Of a stretch of 64,000 nucleotides of DNA, positions 11,818-24,263 are shown in pieces. The DNA is from Ornithodoros turicata (lineage: Eukaryota > Arthropoda > Arachnida > Ixodida > Argasidae). Location of the stretch: contig NC_088202.1 in the NCBI RefSeq assembly GCF_037126465.1, positions 131,392,123-131,456,122 of the forward strand, written 5' to 3'. The number at the start of each line of letters is the position of its first letter. Positions within the stretch are counted from its first letter, which is position 1. A program made the position numbers and the translations under genes. Below the pieces are notes generated by a model. It did no database searches and had not been told where the DNA came from. It worked only from the letters and a program-made list of their open reading frames with translations.

Positions 11818-13649
11818 GACGACGCCTCATCATTTAAAGTGCCAAGATGAACTTTTTCCTCGTGCTTCTACCATGTCCGCGTGCTGCACCAGGCAGGAGT
11901 ACTCAGCATCGTTTCCATAGTCATTCGCTCGCTTGTTGACTGTCTTAGTCCTTTTTTTTTTTTTTTTGCTGATTATACTTTATGGTGTAACGCACCATGG
12001 GCATTTAAGCCACCTCTACCCTGAATGATCTCTAAGAGTGAATACGTCGTCAATCAAGGTGCTTCTTGTACTTCTTCACCAGCTGTTGGTTAAAGACACT
12101 ATGAATTTTCCCGAACACGGTTCTGCCTGTCCAGAAACTGGTACACCAGAAAATTTTCTACCCACTGAAGTGGCCCCATGCACGCTTCAAATCGTCTCTC
12201 ATCCACGTCCCTCCTCCCTCTCGTGTTCGTCCTCTCGCTTCTTGGTGCGTGATTCTGGCGAACGCTTTTACGTTGGCTTTGCACACGGCTCGCAGAAAGG
12301 AGCGTCAACCAATCATGAGCGTACCATGAGGTGAGCGGTGACGTCTCGGTGACGTAACCGGGCACAGCGGTAACAGGGAAAAGGTTATTTGGGAACAGGG
12401 AAAAGGTTACTCCTCCCGTCGTTCGCCGTTGCGCGTCGCCAGGTGTATCAGCTTCGTATAACTTCCGGACTGCGTTTAAATTCTCTCGTGAGAAAACCGT
12501 TCCATTGCCGAACATACCTACTGGGTCCTGTGTTCAGGAACGTATCTTGTGTAAAATAAAAACCAGAGAAAATCGTTTCATAGTTCCTTTAACAGAGACC
12601 GAGAAGTTGCGCTGAGCATAAGTCGTCAAGAAATCCATTTATCTGCCACGGGACATCATCGTACATTCCTCCTTGCCATAATCGCACAGTACGCGGCCAA
12701 GTTAACTTAATCACCTGCACAATTAAAATGACTTTAGTTTCGTCTAGTTCCGTAGTCTCACCTTCCTGTCGTCAGAGTGCTTTTGTACTCGTTAACTCAG
12801 TAATTGTACTTCCTTCCGTTAAGTAAATCGGTTTGCTACCCTTAGTCTTAACTTAACGGTAATGCACGTGTACGCTTGGATTACTGGGCTTCTACCGCCT
12901 TCATCCACACTGATATTCACCGCTCGCTTTCTTCTCTCTGTTCATTCTCTCTCGCTCTCTCTCTCTAATTAACATTGCGTAAAAAATATGCATTTCTGAG
13001 AATGAGCAGGTGCCTTGTCTAATGGTGTTCTCGTTTTCAGTGATGGCCGCCTGTTTCGAATCATTACCTCCTCTTTATTACTGTACGTTACTGTACGTCT
13101 GAACAAAAGATTAGAAGCAAAGTAAGTTTTTTTTTGTCTGTTCATGTGATGGAATAAAGCAACCCAGAAAGCTCGGTAAATGGTCCCGCAGATATGGCAG
13201 AACCCTATTACATTCTACATCAAGAGACCGAAAGCTACAGAACCCTCAAATAGCATCATGAACAGGAGAGGTAAAGGTAAGCCCGTACCCAAGTTGCACG
13301 GTTGTGTAATCGATGTCATATAGGGCGGACATGTTCTGAAGTTCGTCTGTACATCTCCCCATATTCTTCCTTTACACATCTACTCAAGTATATGGTCCAT
13401 ATAAGACGTTACTCGTAATTGATAAGAACGGGGTGTAGCATTACCTTGTGTAGGCCTCGTAGCCGAAGGGTGGCTGCTCCTTTATCGTCACATTAGCGCA
13501 AGCGGACCCTATGCGCTTAGTGGGCACATCTGTGTGAGCCTGCGTCGGCTCTTTCTTGCTATTCCTAACGACGAAAGAAGCGGGACTATGTTGCTCGACG
13601 ACCCAAGAAGACAACAAAGCTCTAGCAGGAAATGCTGCATGGTCCAGAT
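11818..13649. other. 3' flank of gene 1, no recognised gene
   Basis: Contains T-runs (11952-11968), a small repeated GGGAAAAGGTTA near 12378 and 12400, and a CT-rich run near 12955. The 138-codon - strand frame at 12099-12515 has no family motif. Nothing else was supported. Confidence 0.5.
12555..12560 (+). terminator. candidate poly(A) signal for gene 1
   Basis: AATAAA about 740 nt after the stop codon. No closer canonical signal was seen. The distance makes this uncertain. Confidence 0.3.
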
Positions 13650-13980
13650 CATAGGCGCCGACTACGGGGGGGAGGGGAGGGGCTGGGCCCCTCGGAACTT
13701 TCCCAGGGGCAGCAGGCCCCCTTCGGAAAGTCTACGAAGTTGGCACTCCAGATGAACGTTACAAGGCAGTTACCAGGGATATCCGAAAAATCGCATGCTT
13801 CATGCAAATGAACATGACAGTCTTGTAAAAAGTTGCCTAGTTACACAAAACCCTATGCATCCCGCTACCCCTGTTCATGAAGCAGGGGCAAAGTACACAG
13901 TAGCCTGAACTGTTTCGACAAGGGTGGTGGGGGCATTGTGCCCCAACACTCTCCGGCGGATTGAAAACTCTCCGCCTATA
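13650..13980. mobile_element. hAT-type MITE
   Basis: Starts CATAGGCGCCGACTA and ends TCCGCCTATA. It is flanked by GTCCAGAT (13642-13649) and GTCCAGGT (13981-13988), an 8-bp target duplication with one change. The interior has G-rich and C-rich blocks and no transposase. A truncated relative lies at 54116-54380. Confidence 0.75.
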
Positions 13981-14137
13981 GTCCAGGTGAACTCCATGTC
14001 CGATAAAAGTTTGTGAAATTCAAGGTTTGTGCTTTGGAATTTGAGGTGTGTACCACCTGACTGCTTCGCTGGTTATTCGCTGGTTAGTCCTGCCGCTTTA
14101 GTGCCGAGTAATCTGCTTGCCAATCGTGCTGCTCGCA

Positions 14138-14265
14138 CGTTCTGGGTCGACTTCAGGGGAAACTGTGCGTACGTTTCCCTTAGAGCTTCTGGGGGAAGCA
14201 CCCCATGTACCCCGGACAGCGTCCGTGCCGAGATTCGAAGCCGCGTGAACTCCCAGTCTCCGAGT
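14138..14265 (-). mobile_element. tRNA-derived SINE fragment
   Basis: On the - strand it has a B-box-like GGCTTCGAATCTC followed by the shared body with TCGACCCAGAACG. Head and tail are missing or diverged. Confidence 0.65.
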
Positions 14266-17004
14266 GAACGGCGGCAATTGAGTTTGAGTTTGATTATAGA
14301 GAACGGCGACTATCTTAAGCGCTAAGACATAGACATAAGTGTAGGATGCGTACTGGAGGTATTTCTTCGATGCATAGAGCGCATCAAGAGCTGACGACGG
14401 TGTATGTGGTTGCCAAGCGGGTGTAGTGGCGCAGTGACGTTAGGATTCCTGCGTCCGAAAAGCCGAAGAGAAAGTGTAGATCGCATGCTTCTGCCTAGGC
14501 TGTCGCATTGTGTCACGTGCCAGGATACTTTGAAGCAGAGTTGTACGTAACTGAAATACTCTGCCAAAGTTACTCTATGTACTTTTAATTGTCCTACAAA
14601 GGCTTCTTCATACTTTTCCTGGCACTATATTGTTCTCATTTCTTAATTTACTTCTAAGATACTACCATGTTTGTTTGTTTTTTGTCAGGGAAGTTGAAAA
14701 AAAGATTAACTTCGTCGGTATCGGTTGAACGCTATGGCGCCTTAGATGCGCATATACGTTTCACCTCGGATAGTCCGGGGTACCCCTGTCCTTCTGCGGC
14801 GTATCCTCTAGAACCGGGCAGCGCCTTAAAGGACGACGGAAGCGAAAATAAGCTGCAAAGCTGTTTACTTCGTATTGCGGTGTGTACCCAAAAAACCGAG
14901 AGATGCGTAGTTCAAATCCCGCCGATGTCTAGCTTTTTTGTAGTCATATTTCAATTGCTTCCCAAAGCTTATTCTCGCCGCGAACCAGTCTAGGCCTACT
15001 TGAAGACAGGTGAAACAGGACAAGTAGTGTACGGCGCATTTTGTTGACGAATGCTTAAAAAAAATCCGGAGGTGCTCATTAGCCTTGGCTCGTCAACGAA
15101 GTACAGCTGGCTGAAAGAAGGAGCGGTCCCTTCTGTATTTTCACGGAAATGGAAGGCTCAAATCTTCACCTCGACTTGCCTTTTAGGCGTACGTCCGATT
15201 CCTGCTGCGGATAATAAAAAAATATGAAGAACAATAGGTACGAACCCCTCTCTCATCGGAGATGTCGCTTTCAGAATTCCACGACGTCTCCGAATCGAAC
15301 ATTTTGAGGCGTTGTTCGGAATTCGCCGTGTTTATCCCGTTCACCTGGCCGGCGCCCATGGAGCTTCTACTTCTCCCCACGGAGGATGGCCATTAGCCAC
15401 AAGGGAGGTCAGCCAGGGCTGTGAGGGTGATGGAGCTCGAGGAACATCTGACGTCACGCCTTCGTCGGCTTCTCCAGCAATGCTTTGCGATCGTGTCTGA
15501 CGGGCGGCCCAGCGGGCTCGTAATCGTCAAAAATATGCCCATCTGTACACCGTACTCACAAAATACTAGTGGCACCATAATTCTACGTAAAGTCTACATC
15601 TTGTTCGGACCTTATTTCGCAATTAACAAATTTCGCTTCCGTCGTCCTTCAAGTTTAGCAGGTACGCGGAACAATGTGTCGGCCTGAAGGGCATGTTGTT
15701 GTATACTCGAAGACTGCAGAAGACAGTGAAGCCGAAGTCTGTGGAGAGGACGGCTACATATGTTAATAAGCTGTTAATGCTAAATGTTTAGGGTGGCTTT
15801 TCCGTCTCCTCGTGTGACCGCAGCGTCGGGTATCCGCGCGAGCGTCATTACCGGGCGAGATGTCCCAGAAGGAAAGCGAGAAGAAGCGCGTGCACCAAGG
15901 AGAAATCGTGGGAACATAAGAGTATCCGGACGAGGGTTCGTTTTTAAATTTGTTGTGTTCGTAGTTGTTCGAAAGAAAATTTCACTAACTGTAATTTGAT
16001 ACTTTCTTCGGAGGAACGAGTTACGTTCGTGAGTATTTAAAATTCTACTCAAATGCTCTACAAGGATGAGTATTTAGTACACTGTTTAGTTGCTGTTCTG
16101 TCTGGTACTCTGCAGCCTTACAGCGACAGCGGAGGCGAGCATCTGATAGCGTGCGTGCGCTGTCCGTCGCAGATATCGCTTTCTCCTTCTCGTCGTTCTC
16201 TTTCCGCTTCTGCATGTCGAGCCTTGTGTTCTACACTCATTTGCGCCCTTCTACACTGGTCTATCTAGTAGCTGTCGCTGTATTTTAGCTGCATCTTGTA
16301 CAAGTATCGTTGAGTATCTTGTACAAGTCTCCCCTGAAGAACAACTACTTACGTGGAGCAGACGGCTGGATAGTAGGCCACCATCTGTCAGACGAGCAAA
16401 ACGTGTAGGCCACGCATGAAACAGCATGGAGTACCCAGGAAGTACCCCATGAGGACAGCTATATAGAGCACATTCTTGGGTGTTTTGTACTTCTGCGTTA
16501 CTGGGGAGAGTTCAATCATACAAGAAGGCAAGGAAGGGAGTGTGTGTCTCTTTGCGGGAATAAGCCATGGCATTTCACAGCAGCATTGATACACTCTGGC
16601 GATTATCGCTATGGATCCGAGCACTGTTTCTCTGAACACCACAAGCAGACATCATCCACCTACCATGCCGATATGTACATTGCGCGGTAATAGGGAAGGA
16701 ATGTTGCCAGCACGGTCTTGAACGCCGCCGGGCTCAAAACACCTCCTTCGGGAACTCCAGCTGTGAGGACCATGATTATTTCTATCTCTCGTGCACACGC
16801 AGAGAAACCAGCAGACAAATGTTCCCTTAAGATATTCTAAAATCTGACGCAATGTACGATCTGGCATGCCCACGGTTCGAAACGCCTCTAGTGCATGGCT
16901 ATGACATAGCCTGTAAGTTAGGCTGCCTTAGGCTCGTCTTATATGAAGTAACAAACCTACAGTCATTCGCTCGTTCTTCTTCTACGGACGAAACAAGTCT
17001 TTTT
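14266..17004. other. intergenic, no recognised gene
   Basis: Frames of up to 108 codons were examined (14667-14993 +, 15780-16052 -, 15784-15999 +) and none could be assigned. A GACAGGTGAAACAGGACAAG stretch near 15005 resembles the foldback centres seen elsewhere. Confidence 0.45.
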
Positions 17005-17302
17005 TCCTTTTTATTCCGTGTTTGCGCCGCGAAGCAACTGTGGCTATGAGCGGCGTACAGATGTGGACAGGTGGAGAGAGGACAGCAGGAAGGAGTTGGG
17101 GACAGGGGGGTTAGTATGCGTCCTGGAACGACTTCACGGGGGACTGCACCGACATTCGTCTGGGAAGTATTCGGAAAACGCAGGCAAAACCTCAGACAAC
17201 ACAGCCGGTGGTAGGATTCGAACCCACCACCTCCCTGTCGTCAGCACGACCTTGGCTACCACCAAGCGCGGGGCGCCTTAACCCGCTTGGCCATGCCGCT
17301 GG
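17005..17302 (-). mobile_element. tRNA-derived SINE, near complete
   Basis: On the - strand the head reads GGCATGGCCAAGCGGGTTAA (A box region), with an arm-like segment and B box GGTTCGAATCC, resembling a long-variable-arm tRNA. The body then matches the 7862 and 35365 copies and ends near GCGGCGCAAACACGGAATAA. Confidence 0.9.
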
Positions 17303-17384
17303 TGAAAAGAAAAAAAAAAGAAGAAGAAACATGTCTAACACGATTCAACTGCACTTTATTTTAACGATGACGAATAGGTTGTTT

Positions 17385-18356
17385 TTATGTCTCGGGTCTA
17401 ACGCTCTGTCCCATTATGCAACGACAACAACAACAATAAATGAAGGATAAGTGATGATGACATGGGATGTTTCCCCGTGGTGGCCACAGGACCTTACCCC
17501 ATTTCACAGCGGTTAATATGAGAGGATGAATTATGATGAACGCGAAGCGACAACAGTCCAGTGGCTCGCATGAAAGCAAAAAGGGAGCTAAGAGCCCGGT
17601 ACTGATGCACATAGGAGAGCTCCATGGGCCAAGTACTTTGGACACGCTGAATGGTCTATGGTCAAGGAGCTCAAGTTGGCGTCGAAGCACCCGGCGTTCA
17701 CTCGTGTACCGGTCGCAGTCCTCGATGATATGGCGGATGGTAGCTGGGGTGTGGCAAGCTGGGCACAGCGCCGTGTTACTGTAGCCCAGCTTAACCCGGA
17801 ACACAGGGGCGAAGGCGACGTTGAGTCGTAGACACCGCAGAAGTGACGTAAAGCTGCGAGGGAAGCCACCTGTCATCTTAAATGATAATGACGGGTCCAC
17901 TGCATGGAGGAGTGACAATTGAGTGATGTCATGGAGCCATTGCTGGCGGGTCAAGGGTGACACCAACGCAGGCAAGTAGAAGTGTCTGTCTCCGTTGGAG
18001 AGGATAATGGGCACGGCTCTGGAGATACGGTGGGCCGCAGCAGCCGTCAAATCTACCTCCTCGTTGCCCTGAATGCCAATGTGGCCGGGGACCCACTGTA
18101 GGGTCAACCGCTGTCCCTGTTCGCCAAGAACCTTGAGCGCCGTCAGGATACTAACTACCGCCGGGGCCAAAGAGCCGCGGATGCCCATGCTTCCTACACA
18201 TTGCATAGCTGATTTTGAGCCATTGTAGATCACCCAGGAGCGATGAGGGTAGTTCAAGACAGACTTTAGAGATGACAGACAGCTCCGCAGAGGTGCGATG
18301 TGACAGGCGAAACTCACATGACTCGTCCTGTATGACAAAGGCAGCGGAGGAGCCAT
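17385..18356 (-). pseudogene. LINE RNase H domain and C-terminus
   Basis: An open frame of 323 residues. The piece LTLQWVPGHIGIQGNEEVD is the characteristic RNase H segment with the late acidic residue; NGSKSAMQC just before it corresponds to the strand with the middle catalytic residues. A Cys/His cluster, CPACHTPATIRHIIEDC, follows as usual after the RNase H domain in I-type elements. The frame is intact, but upstream RT segments are shifted, so it is a remnant. Confidence 0.88.
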
Positions 18357-18836
18357 CCGACGTAGACGATCCGTAGCCTATCGTACCCTATCCCGTACCC
18401 GGCCACTGTACTTTGTATCCATCATTTGCAAAGTAGATTGCTTGAGAACCGGAACGGGGATCTGGCTCTTAGGCCCCACGAGGTCAGGGATGTGTGTCGA
18501 GAAGGATGGGCTCGGCAGTGTCCATGATGCCACTGAAGGGGCGGTCGGGGCAACAGTAAAGCCAGGGATGTTTCTAGATACTGCTGTAATACATAGCGAG
18601 AGTTTACTGTTCTTCCGCCTACGTAGCTTCTGAACTAGAGGGTGGCGCCGGTGGTGAGCGAGCAACCGTAAATAGTGCCGGATGGTTGGTCTTCGACGGA
18701 GGACATCGATAGGTATTTCTGCGGCGTCGGCGATCACCATCCGCGTATCAGCACTGCGCGGGACACCAAGGCACGTCCGCAGGCTGCGTGCCAGTGTACA
18801 CCGAAGCTTGTGTTCAGACGTTGCTGATATACCGTG

Positions 18837-19745
18837 CTATACGGGCAAGCTGTATCGCAGGCAGCCACGAACCAGAGTTTTGTGGAGCACAAGAAGATCC
18901 CGCTCGGTGCAGCCCCAGCGCACGCCGGCAAAATGGCGAATCACATTCCCCCAGCGCTCAGCCTTTGAGATGACGAAGTGAATGTTCCTTCTCCACGAGA
19001 GGTTGCGATCCAGGATAACACCCAGGGACCTGTGAAACTTGACATGTATGAGGGGGCAGTCGCCAATCCGAAGTTGGAACCTCCGCATCTCTCTTCGAGT
19101 AAAAGGAAGGGCAGCGCTTTTTTCAGGAGAGATATCCATCCCTGCGTTCAAGAAGAAGTTGTTGATGGCGTCCAGTGCTCTTTGCAACCGATGCTGAATT
19201 GCCGGCCGGGACTTTCCGACAGTACGAATACACACGTCATCCGCATATAGGGATGGATTCACTCTCCTCGGCAGACATTCCTTGAGGTCAACAAAGACGA
19301 TACCATGACGATACTAAATAATAACGGGCTTAGGACACTTCATTGAGGGACACCCTGCAATGCAGCAGTCTTCTCTGTGTCACCCTCGCCTGCTCTGACA
19401 GAGACCTGACTCTCGCCTGCAGAGACCAAATCCATCACCGAATCCATGCAACTACGATGCCTACGGAAGCCTGACATTTCCTGGAGGAAGACAGATCTTC
19501 TCTCAAGCCACCACTCGAGTGTGAAGCACCATGCGCTCTAGGACTTTGCCTAGGCAGCTGGTAAGGCTGACAGGCCGAAAAGACGCCAGGTCCAAGGGGT
19601 GTTTTCCCGGTTTACGTATGGGGACCACTAGGGCCTCGTTCCACTGAGCAGGAACTTGTCCATCCCTCCATGATTGATTGTAGATATCTAAGAGGACCAA
19701 AAGGCAGGTGTCATTCAGGTTACGGAACGCTGCATAGGTGACCAA
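18837..19745 (-). pseudogene. LINE reverse transcriptase pieces
   Basis: Frame 19503-19745 has VPAQWNEALVVPIRKPGK and SFRPVSLTSCLGKVLERM, the N-terminal RT blocks. Between 19262 and 19503 the GFRRHRSCMDSV-like and GVPQ / SVLSPLLF blocks can be read with a stop inside. Frame 18837-19262 has NPSLYADDVCI, the catalytic Asp-Asp motif, and LGVILDRNLSWRRNI. Frameshifts and internal loss mark it as inactive. Confidence 0.88.
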
Positions 19746-20280
19746 GTTCGGACCAGGTGACGATTTTTCCGAGAAAACGCAAGGGCCGCCTTGAGCTCTG
19801 CAAACGTGAAGTCTGCATCCATGTCGGGGTCACAAGATGGACGAGCTTGGTTAACAGCGCGCTGTAGCTGTAAAACATGTTCCTGAATGCGTGGACATTT
19901 CGCTGCCTCGGAACTCGCTGGGATGGTCTTGCAAAATTCGTATGCGACTTCCTTCTCAGACTTGGTAATCGAGAGAGACAGAGAATGCTTTGGGTTCTTC
20001 GCTGCAGGAGCTTCCCTGAGACTTTGAGCAACCCGCCATACCTTTGCAGTACTGGTAAAAGGGGTCAGAGACGCACAGAACTGACGCCATCTACGTACGT
20101 CCACGGCGTTCAGGGCTGTTTGTACCATTACGTTCGCACGACGCGCGTGCTCAACATCAGTGAGTTGGCCAGATCGCCGAGCCTTTCACTCCGCCAGTCT
20201 CCGATAAGCACGCCAACGCTCCACTACCGGTTCCTTACCTGCATGACCCGCAGCGACCTTAGCAACCGTGGTGGACGACG

Positions 20281-20796
20281 TTAGGCACCGCACAATGATA
20301 TCAGTAATTTATCCTCTGCCCTCACTCCCACCTGCACATCTTTCTTGCTCAGGTTGCGAAAGAACTGCCAATTGGTCGACCGAGCAATCCTGTGGCCTGC
20401 ACCGGAAGCATACTTGGAATACGAAAGGAATATGGGGAGATGGTCGCTGCCTCTACCGTCCAAATCCGTACTTGAAGTGAGATGTGGTAAAATATCCCTG
20501 GAGCAGAGCGAAACGTCTAGTGCGTCCACCGAGAAGTCCCGACGCAAGAATGTTGGAGACCCATCATTCAAGGCGCAGAGGTCAATATCTTCGATGACGT
20601 CACACCACAGAAACCCCTTGCCATCGCGCTTATGGCTTCCCCACATAGGGTAGTGCCCGTTTATGTCACCCAGCGAGGCAGCACCCAATCCACCAAGAGC
20701 CGACCGCAAGACATGCATTGTCACCGGGACTGACGGCGGTACATACATACTCAGAACAGACAATGTAGTTCTTCCAAACTGAACTCTGCAATGCAT
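20281..20796 (-). pseudogene. LINE apurinic-type endonuclease, C-terminal part
   Basis: GDINGHYPMWGS and GSDHLPIFLSY are the conserved late blocks of the LINE endonuclease (exonuclease-endonuclease-phosphatase fold). The N-terminal blocks were not found, consistent with 5' truncation. The 19715-20128 frame between this and the RT corresponds to the linker region. Confidence 0.85.
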
Positions 20797-20800
20797 TATG

Positions 20801-22639
20801 CAACGATCCGAACATTCTCTCTGTTCAAAAACTGAACATTACATGCTGAAAATGACAATGGATTTCAAGAAACCATGGCCGAACGAACCAGAATGAGGCA
20901 TTCCACGATTCTGCACGAAGATCTGCGATTTGCGACCTAAGTATGGGGATAGCTATAGTGAGGCACGCTTTCCAGGGTGCCGGAAGCCTCCCGCTACTCC
21001 GGATTGAACTGATACGAAAAATATTACCGAAAAAAAAAATCTGGTCCCCGAACCAGGGAACACTGAATATTTCTCTCCGAGGAAAGTACCGTGCCGGGCG
21101 GCTTAATGGCCAGTCCGGCCTTGTCCAGTACTCTAGGAACAGTCAACTCTTTCACGAACCGCCACGACCTCGCGCAAAGGCCCACGGCAACGTATATTTA
21201 AGATCATGGACTACCAACACGGCTTTCACCTGCCGTCCTTATATGTGAGTGCAAAACAAGCGTTCTTTCCTTTCTTTTTTTCGATCAACTTGCAGGCAGA
21301 CAGCTCAATATCAACGTCACTCCACTCCATTCCACTCCACCAATGCTTCCTTTGTGGTCAGGATCAGAACCACTATCCGTTCGTCTCTATATTAATCAAT
21401 GAGACTACTCATTTCTACCAATTAATCTGGGTATTACTTCATTCGTGGTCCATTCATGTGTGCTGTAAAATATATCAATCAACATATAGCACTCCTACTA
21501 CTCCTGCCATCTGCTTCGATGAACATGAATGTAATCTAAAATGGGAAGTAAACACATGAAGTTTCTGCGAGTTTCTCCTTATTCCACTATTATTGCTTTC
21601 TAGCTGGAAATAATAATAAAAGGAATTTAAGAGACAGCTCTTGAGATGGTTTTTAACGGCCTTCTTTCTGAATGTTAATCAGTCTATCGAACCATGAAGC
21701 AAAACCGGAAGGCAAACAAAATCTAGCAAAGGTGCTCTTGGTTTTATTGTTTCAAACGGCACCTTGGTCTTTTTCTGCATCGGTTGCGGAAGTGGTTTTT
21801 CTCATGTTCTTCTCCAGACAATCTAATCAAGCGAAAAGACGAAGTTTCTGCGCATTTAGTGCGGTACTACACGCTTGTTGGGTTTGATGTTTATGATGTT
21901 GTGGCGTGGTTGAATTAATGGCAGCGGCTTCCAGATAGTGAATGCTGCTATAGTTGCTCTGAGATGGCAGCATCACTGTGGGATAACGCCACTCGGTCTG
22001 GTATAAGTGGATCGCGTAAAATTGTGTGTAAATAATAGCGACATTTCTTCGGGGACGTCGTCAGGACCAGATCACATCCCCTGCTAGACAGTTTTCAAAT
22101 TGTGCCTATCAGCACTGCGTTTTTGAAAAGTTAAATGTTAAGTTTAGCCATTCTGAGAGAATGTCCACAAGTTAAAGATCAGGGCCCATTTGGGTAGAGT
22201 CACTAAATAAGCTTTGTGACTCTAGTTTGGGCAACTGACATCCTTCTAAGATCCAAACAAAGAAAATAAGCCACAGCTTAGACATTTCGCACGAGCTGGA
22301 AAATAACGATAACGATAATAAAGTTAGGAGCTGCAGCACGTTGCAATAGCAGTTGCACTTTAGCAGTTGCAATAGCAGTGCAATAGCACTTATAGCAGTT
22401 GCAAGGATGCGCTAAATGAACTTCATAAGAGTGCCTAACACAATTTTGTGCTAACGGGCCATGGGCACTTCAATCTCCAGTTATAATCACATACCAGCAC
22501 ACTGCTGACTTGTCCAAATAGCACAAAATGGTTGGTCACACGGCCCGCAAAGTACTCTGTACGATAAGCCCCGTGATGGGCACGTAGCAACTTCGGAGGA
22601 ATCCACAGATAAATAATGCAATGTTCCTTGAGAGATCCG

Positions 22640-22671
<32 letters not shown>

Positions 22672-22728
22672 TTTGTTTTCGCACTTTGACATGCGACACG
22701 CAGCACTTCGTCGGCACCCAACACCACC
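20801..22728. other. intergenic, no recognised gene
   Basis: No domain was recognised. A cluster of short AGCAGTTGCAATAGCA-like repeats lies near 22340-22400, and a T-run at 22649-22674. Confidence 0.45.
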
Positions 22729-22883
22729 CCCTAAGCAGCACAATGTACTGGAAGTCGAGTGCATTAGGGGTGGACGGTATGTGTCTTATCAATGTTCTCT
22801 AGTTTCATGAATCTGTTCAAGGCCTTTCATCTACCCGTCCACCCCTATTGCACTCGACTTTCAGTGCATTTTGCTGCTTGGGC
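22729..22883. mobile_element. foldback MITE with CCYAAGCAGCA termini
   Basis: The left arm CCTAAGCAGCACAATGTACT continues through GTCGAGTGCATTAGGGGTGG; the right arm is its near-perfect reverse complement ending TTTTGCTGCTTGGG. Arms are about 50 nt around a short loop. The same terminal sequence occurs on the element at 27610-27716. Confidence 0.8.
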
Positions 22884-22940
22884 CGCCAAGTCCAATATCG
22901 CTTCTCTCGTTCTTCACGTCACGCGCTTATCGGAGCCGGG

Positions 22941-23472
22941 TCATGGAATCGGGAGATTGGTTGGAACGACGGTACAATCCGATAACCATAAACCATATGT
23001 CCGACTGAAATATTTTACGAATACCACGTATGACGTACGGCCGCCGTCAGATTTAAGTGTAACGCGCAAGCGCGTGGCCTTGCGCAGCCTGCAGCGTCGC
23101 GGAGCCAGTGGTGAGCATGAATGCAAAGCAGAGACCCATATCCGCCCAGCTGAGCAGGCCAAGCCGCTGTCGCGAGGCGCTGTATGTTTAAACCCGGTCT
23201 CGGACCCAGGTCTCGGGCGCAACCAGATGCTGGAGCTCCATGGCGATAGTATCTGCGCACGCGATCGCATGTTACTGTTAGGTCTGACGGCAACTGTAAA
23301 GTAAAACAGTTCATTTCGTGGAACACTGTGGAACACTGTCATCGCCTGCAGTGCGATACTACTGCCACGACGCTGGCACGTGAGCAAATAATCCCGCTTT
23401 AAAGTTAACACGCGAAGCGGAGATTGTTCAACATAAAAGTGGGATGCAAGCGAGCTGGTGATAATCTGAAGA
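22941..23472 (-). other. unassigned open frame region
   Basis: A 211-codon - strand frame (22941-23576) and a 170-codon + strand frame (22792-23304) overlap here. Both run through flanking foldbacks and neither shows a recognised domain, so they are most likely chance frames in repetitive DNA. Confidence 0.4.
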
Positions 23473-23593
23473 CGATGACATTCCTTGAGAATAAGGGAAG
23501 ACAACGACGAACAAGAAGCTACAGGACAAGTCTCCTGTCCTGTTGTTGCGTCTTGCTCGTCGTTGTCTTCCCTCAATCTAAAGGAATGTCATC
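23473..23593. repeat. foldback element
   Basis: Left arm GATGACATTCCTTGAGAATA, continuing GGGAAGACAACGACGA, pairs with a right arm ending TAAAGGAATGTCATC. The centre is ACAGGACAAGTCTCCTGTCC. Its centre resembles those of 41898-42049, 49995-50100 and 53268-53399, while the outer arms differ. Confidence 0.8.
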
Positions 23594-23963
23594 ATCTCCG
23601 GAGAATGTTCAGCGTGGTTGCGAGACTGTTCAACAACCGCCGGAGAAATCCATCCGTCCCCATCCTTCAATTTATACAAAATTAAACGAAACATCTCGTT
23701 TAACTGACTCGCGTCAGAGTCAGTTGCTCTGGAGACTCAACGCAGTATTTTCTGAAATACGACCGCATATTCCAGCCTTCCAAGCAGCAACAAAGATCAA
23801 TATATAGATAGAGAAACAAAAGCTACCATTATTGCGTTATGGTCCTTCCGCTTCTCGGAAGCAGAACTGATAAACCTCGTCTACTCACACGCGCAAGAAT
23901 TCCCTTGGGGTCTAAGATCCCTTTACGATACACGGGAGGAACGAAAAAAGAGACGGCGGCCAC

Positions 23964-23971
23964 TTTATAAG
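23964..23971 (+). promoter_or_regulatory. candidate TATA box of gene 2
   Basis: TTTATAAG lies 193-200 nt upstream of the ATG of the signal-peptide exon, which would imply a 5' leader of about 165 nt. This rests only on a short motif and position. Confidence 0.35.
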
Positions 23972-24163
23972 GTTGAAATGAAAGCAAAAGTGCAAGAAAC
24001 CAGACTAAAAAAGCCGAGTAAAGAGTGGTGTTACTGAAGGGATGTATACGCGGCGACGGTGGAGTGTGTGAGAGAGCCGGTTTCCCGGCAGCTTAAGAAA
24101 CTGGAGAGAGACCTCATCAATTTGGCAGCATTGCTTTCCGATGCTGGTACTCCACTCGATGCC

Positions 24164-24263
24164 ATGGCTGCACGTCCCGCGTGGATCTTGCTACTGCTGC
24201 TGTGCATTGGACCCTTGGCCGTGCAACATCACAATGTCGCTGCCATCTCGGGAGCCAACATGA
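24164..24263 (+). CDS. gene 2 exon 1: signal peptide
   Basis: GATGCCATGG gives a good initiation context. The exon encodes MAARPAW, a hydrophobic core of Leu/Ile, and a short polar tail to GANM, then ends one base into a codon at the donor GTAAGT. The single A joins CT of exon 35888 to make Thr, so the phases agree. Linkage to the distant exon is inferred from phase, strand and the need for a secretion signal. Confidence 0.75.

Larger units (their letters stand above)
17385..20800 (-). mobile_element. I-clade-like non-LTR retrotransposon (LINE), decayed
   Basis: On the - strand, endonuclease, reverse transcriptase and RNase H pieces follow one another in the expected order from 20796 down to 17385, but in different frames with stops between them. 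RNase H downstream of RT points to the I/R1 group rather than CR1 or RTE. The 3' end carries a GTTGTTGTTGTC-type simple tail near 17430. The element is 5'-truncated and cannot make a full protein. Confidence 0.88.

Noticed and set aside
15780..16052. 90-codon - strand frame ending in AAVTRGDGKATLN-like sequence
   Set aside because: It looked vaguely familiar but no family could be named with confidence, and an opposing frame covers the same bases.
22792..23576. Overlapping 170- and 211-codon frames on opposite strands
   Set aside because: Both cross foldback repeats and neither has a recognised motif or splice context.
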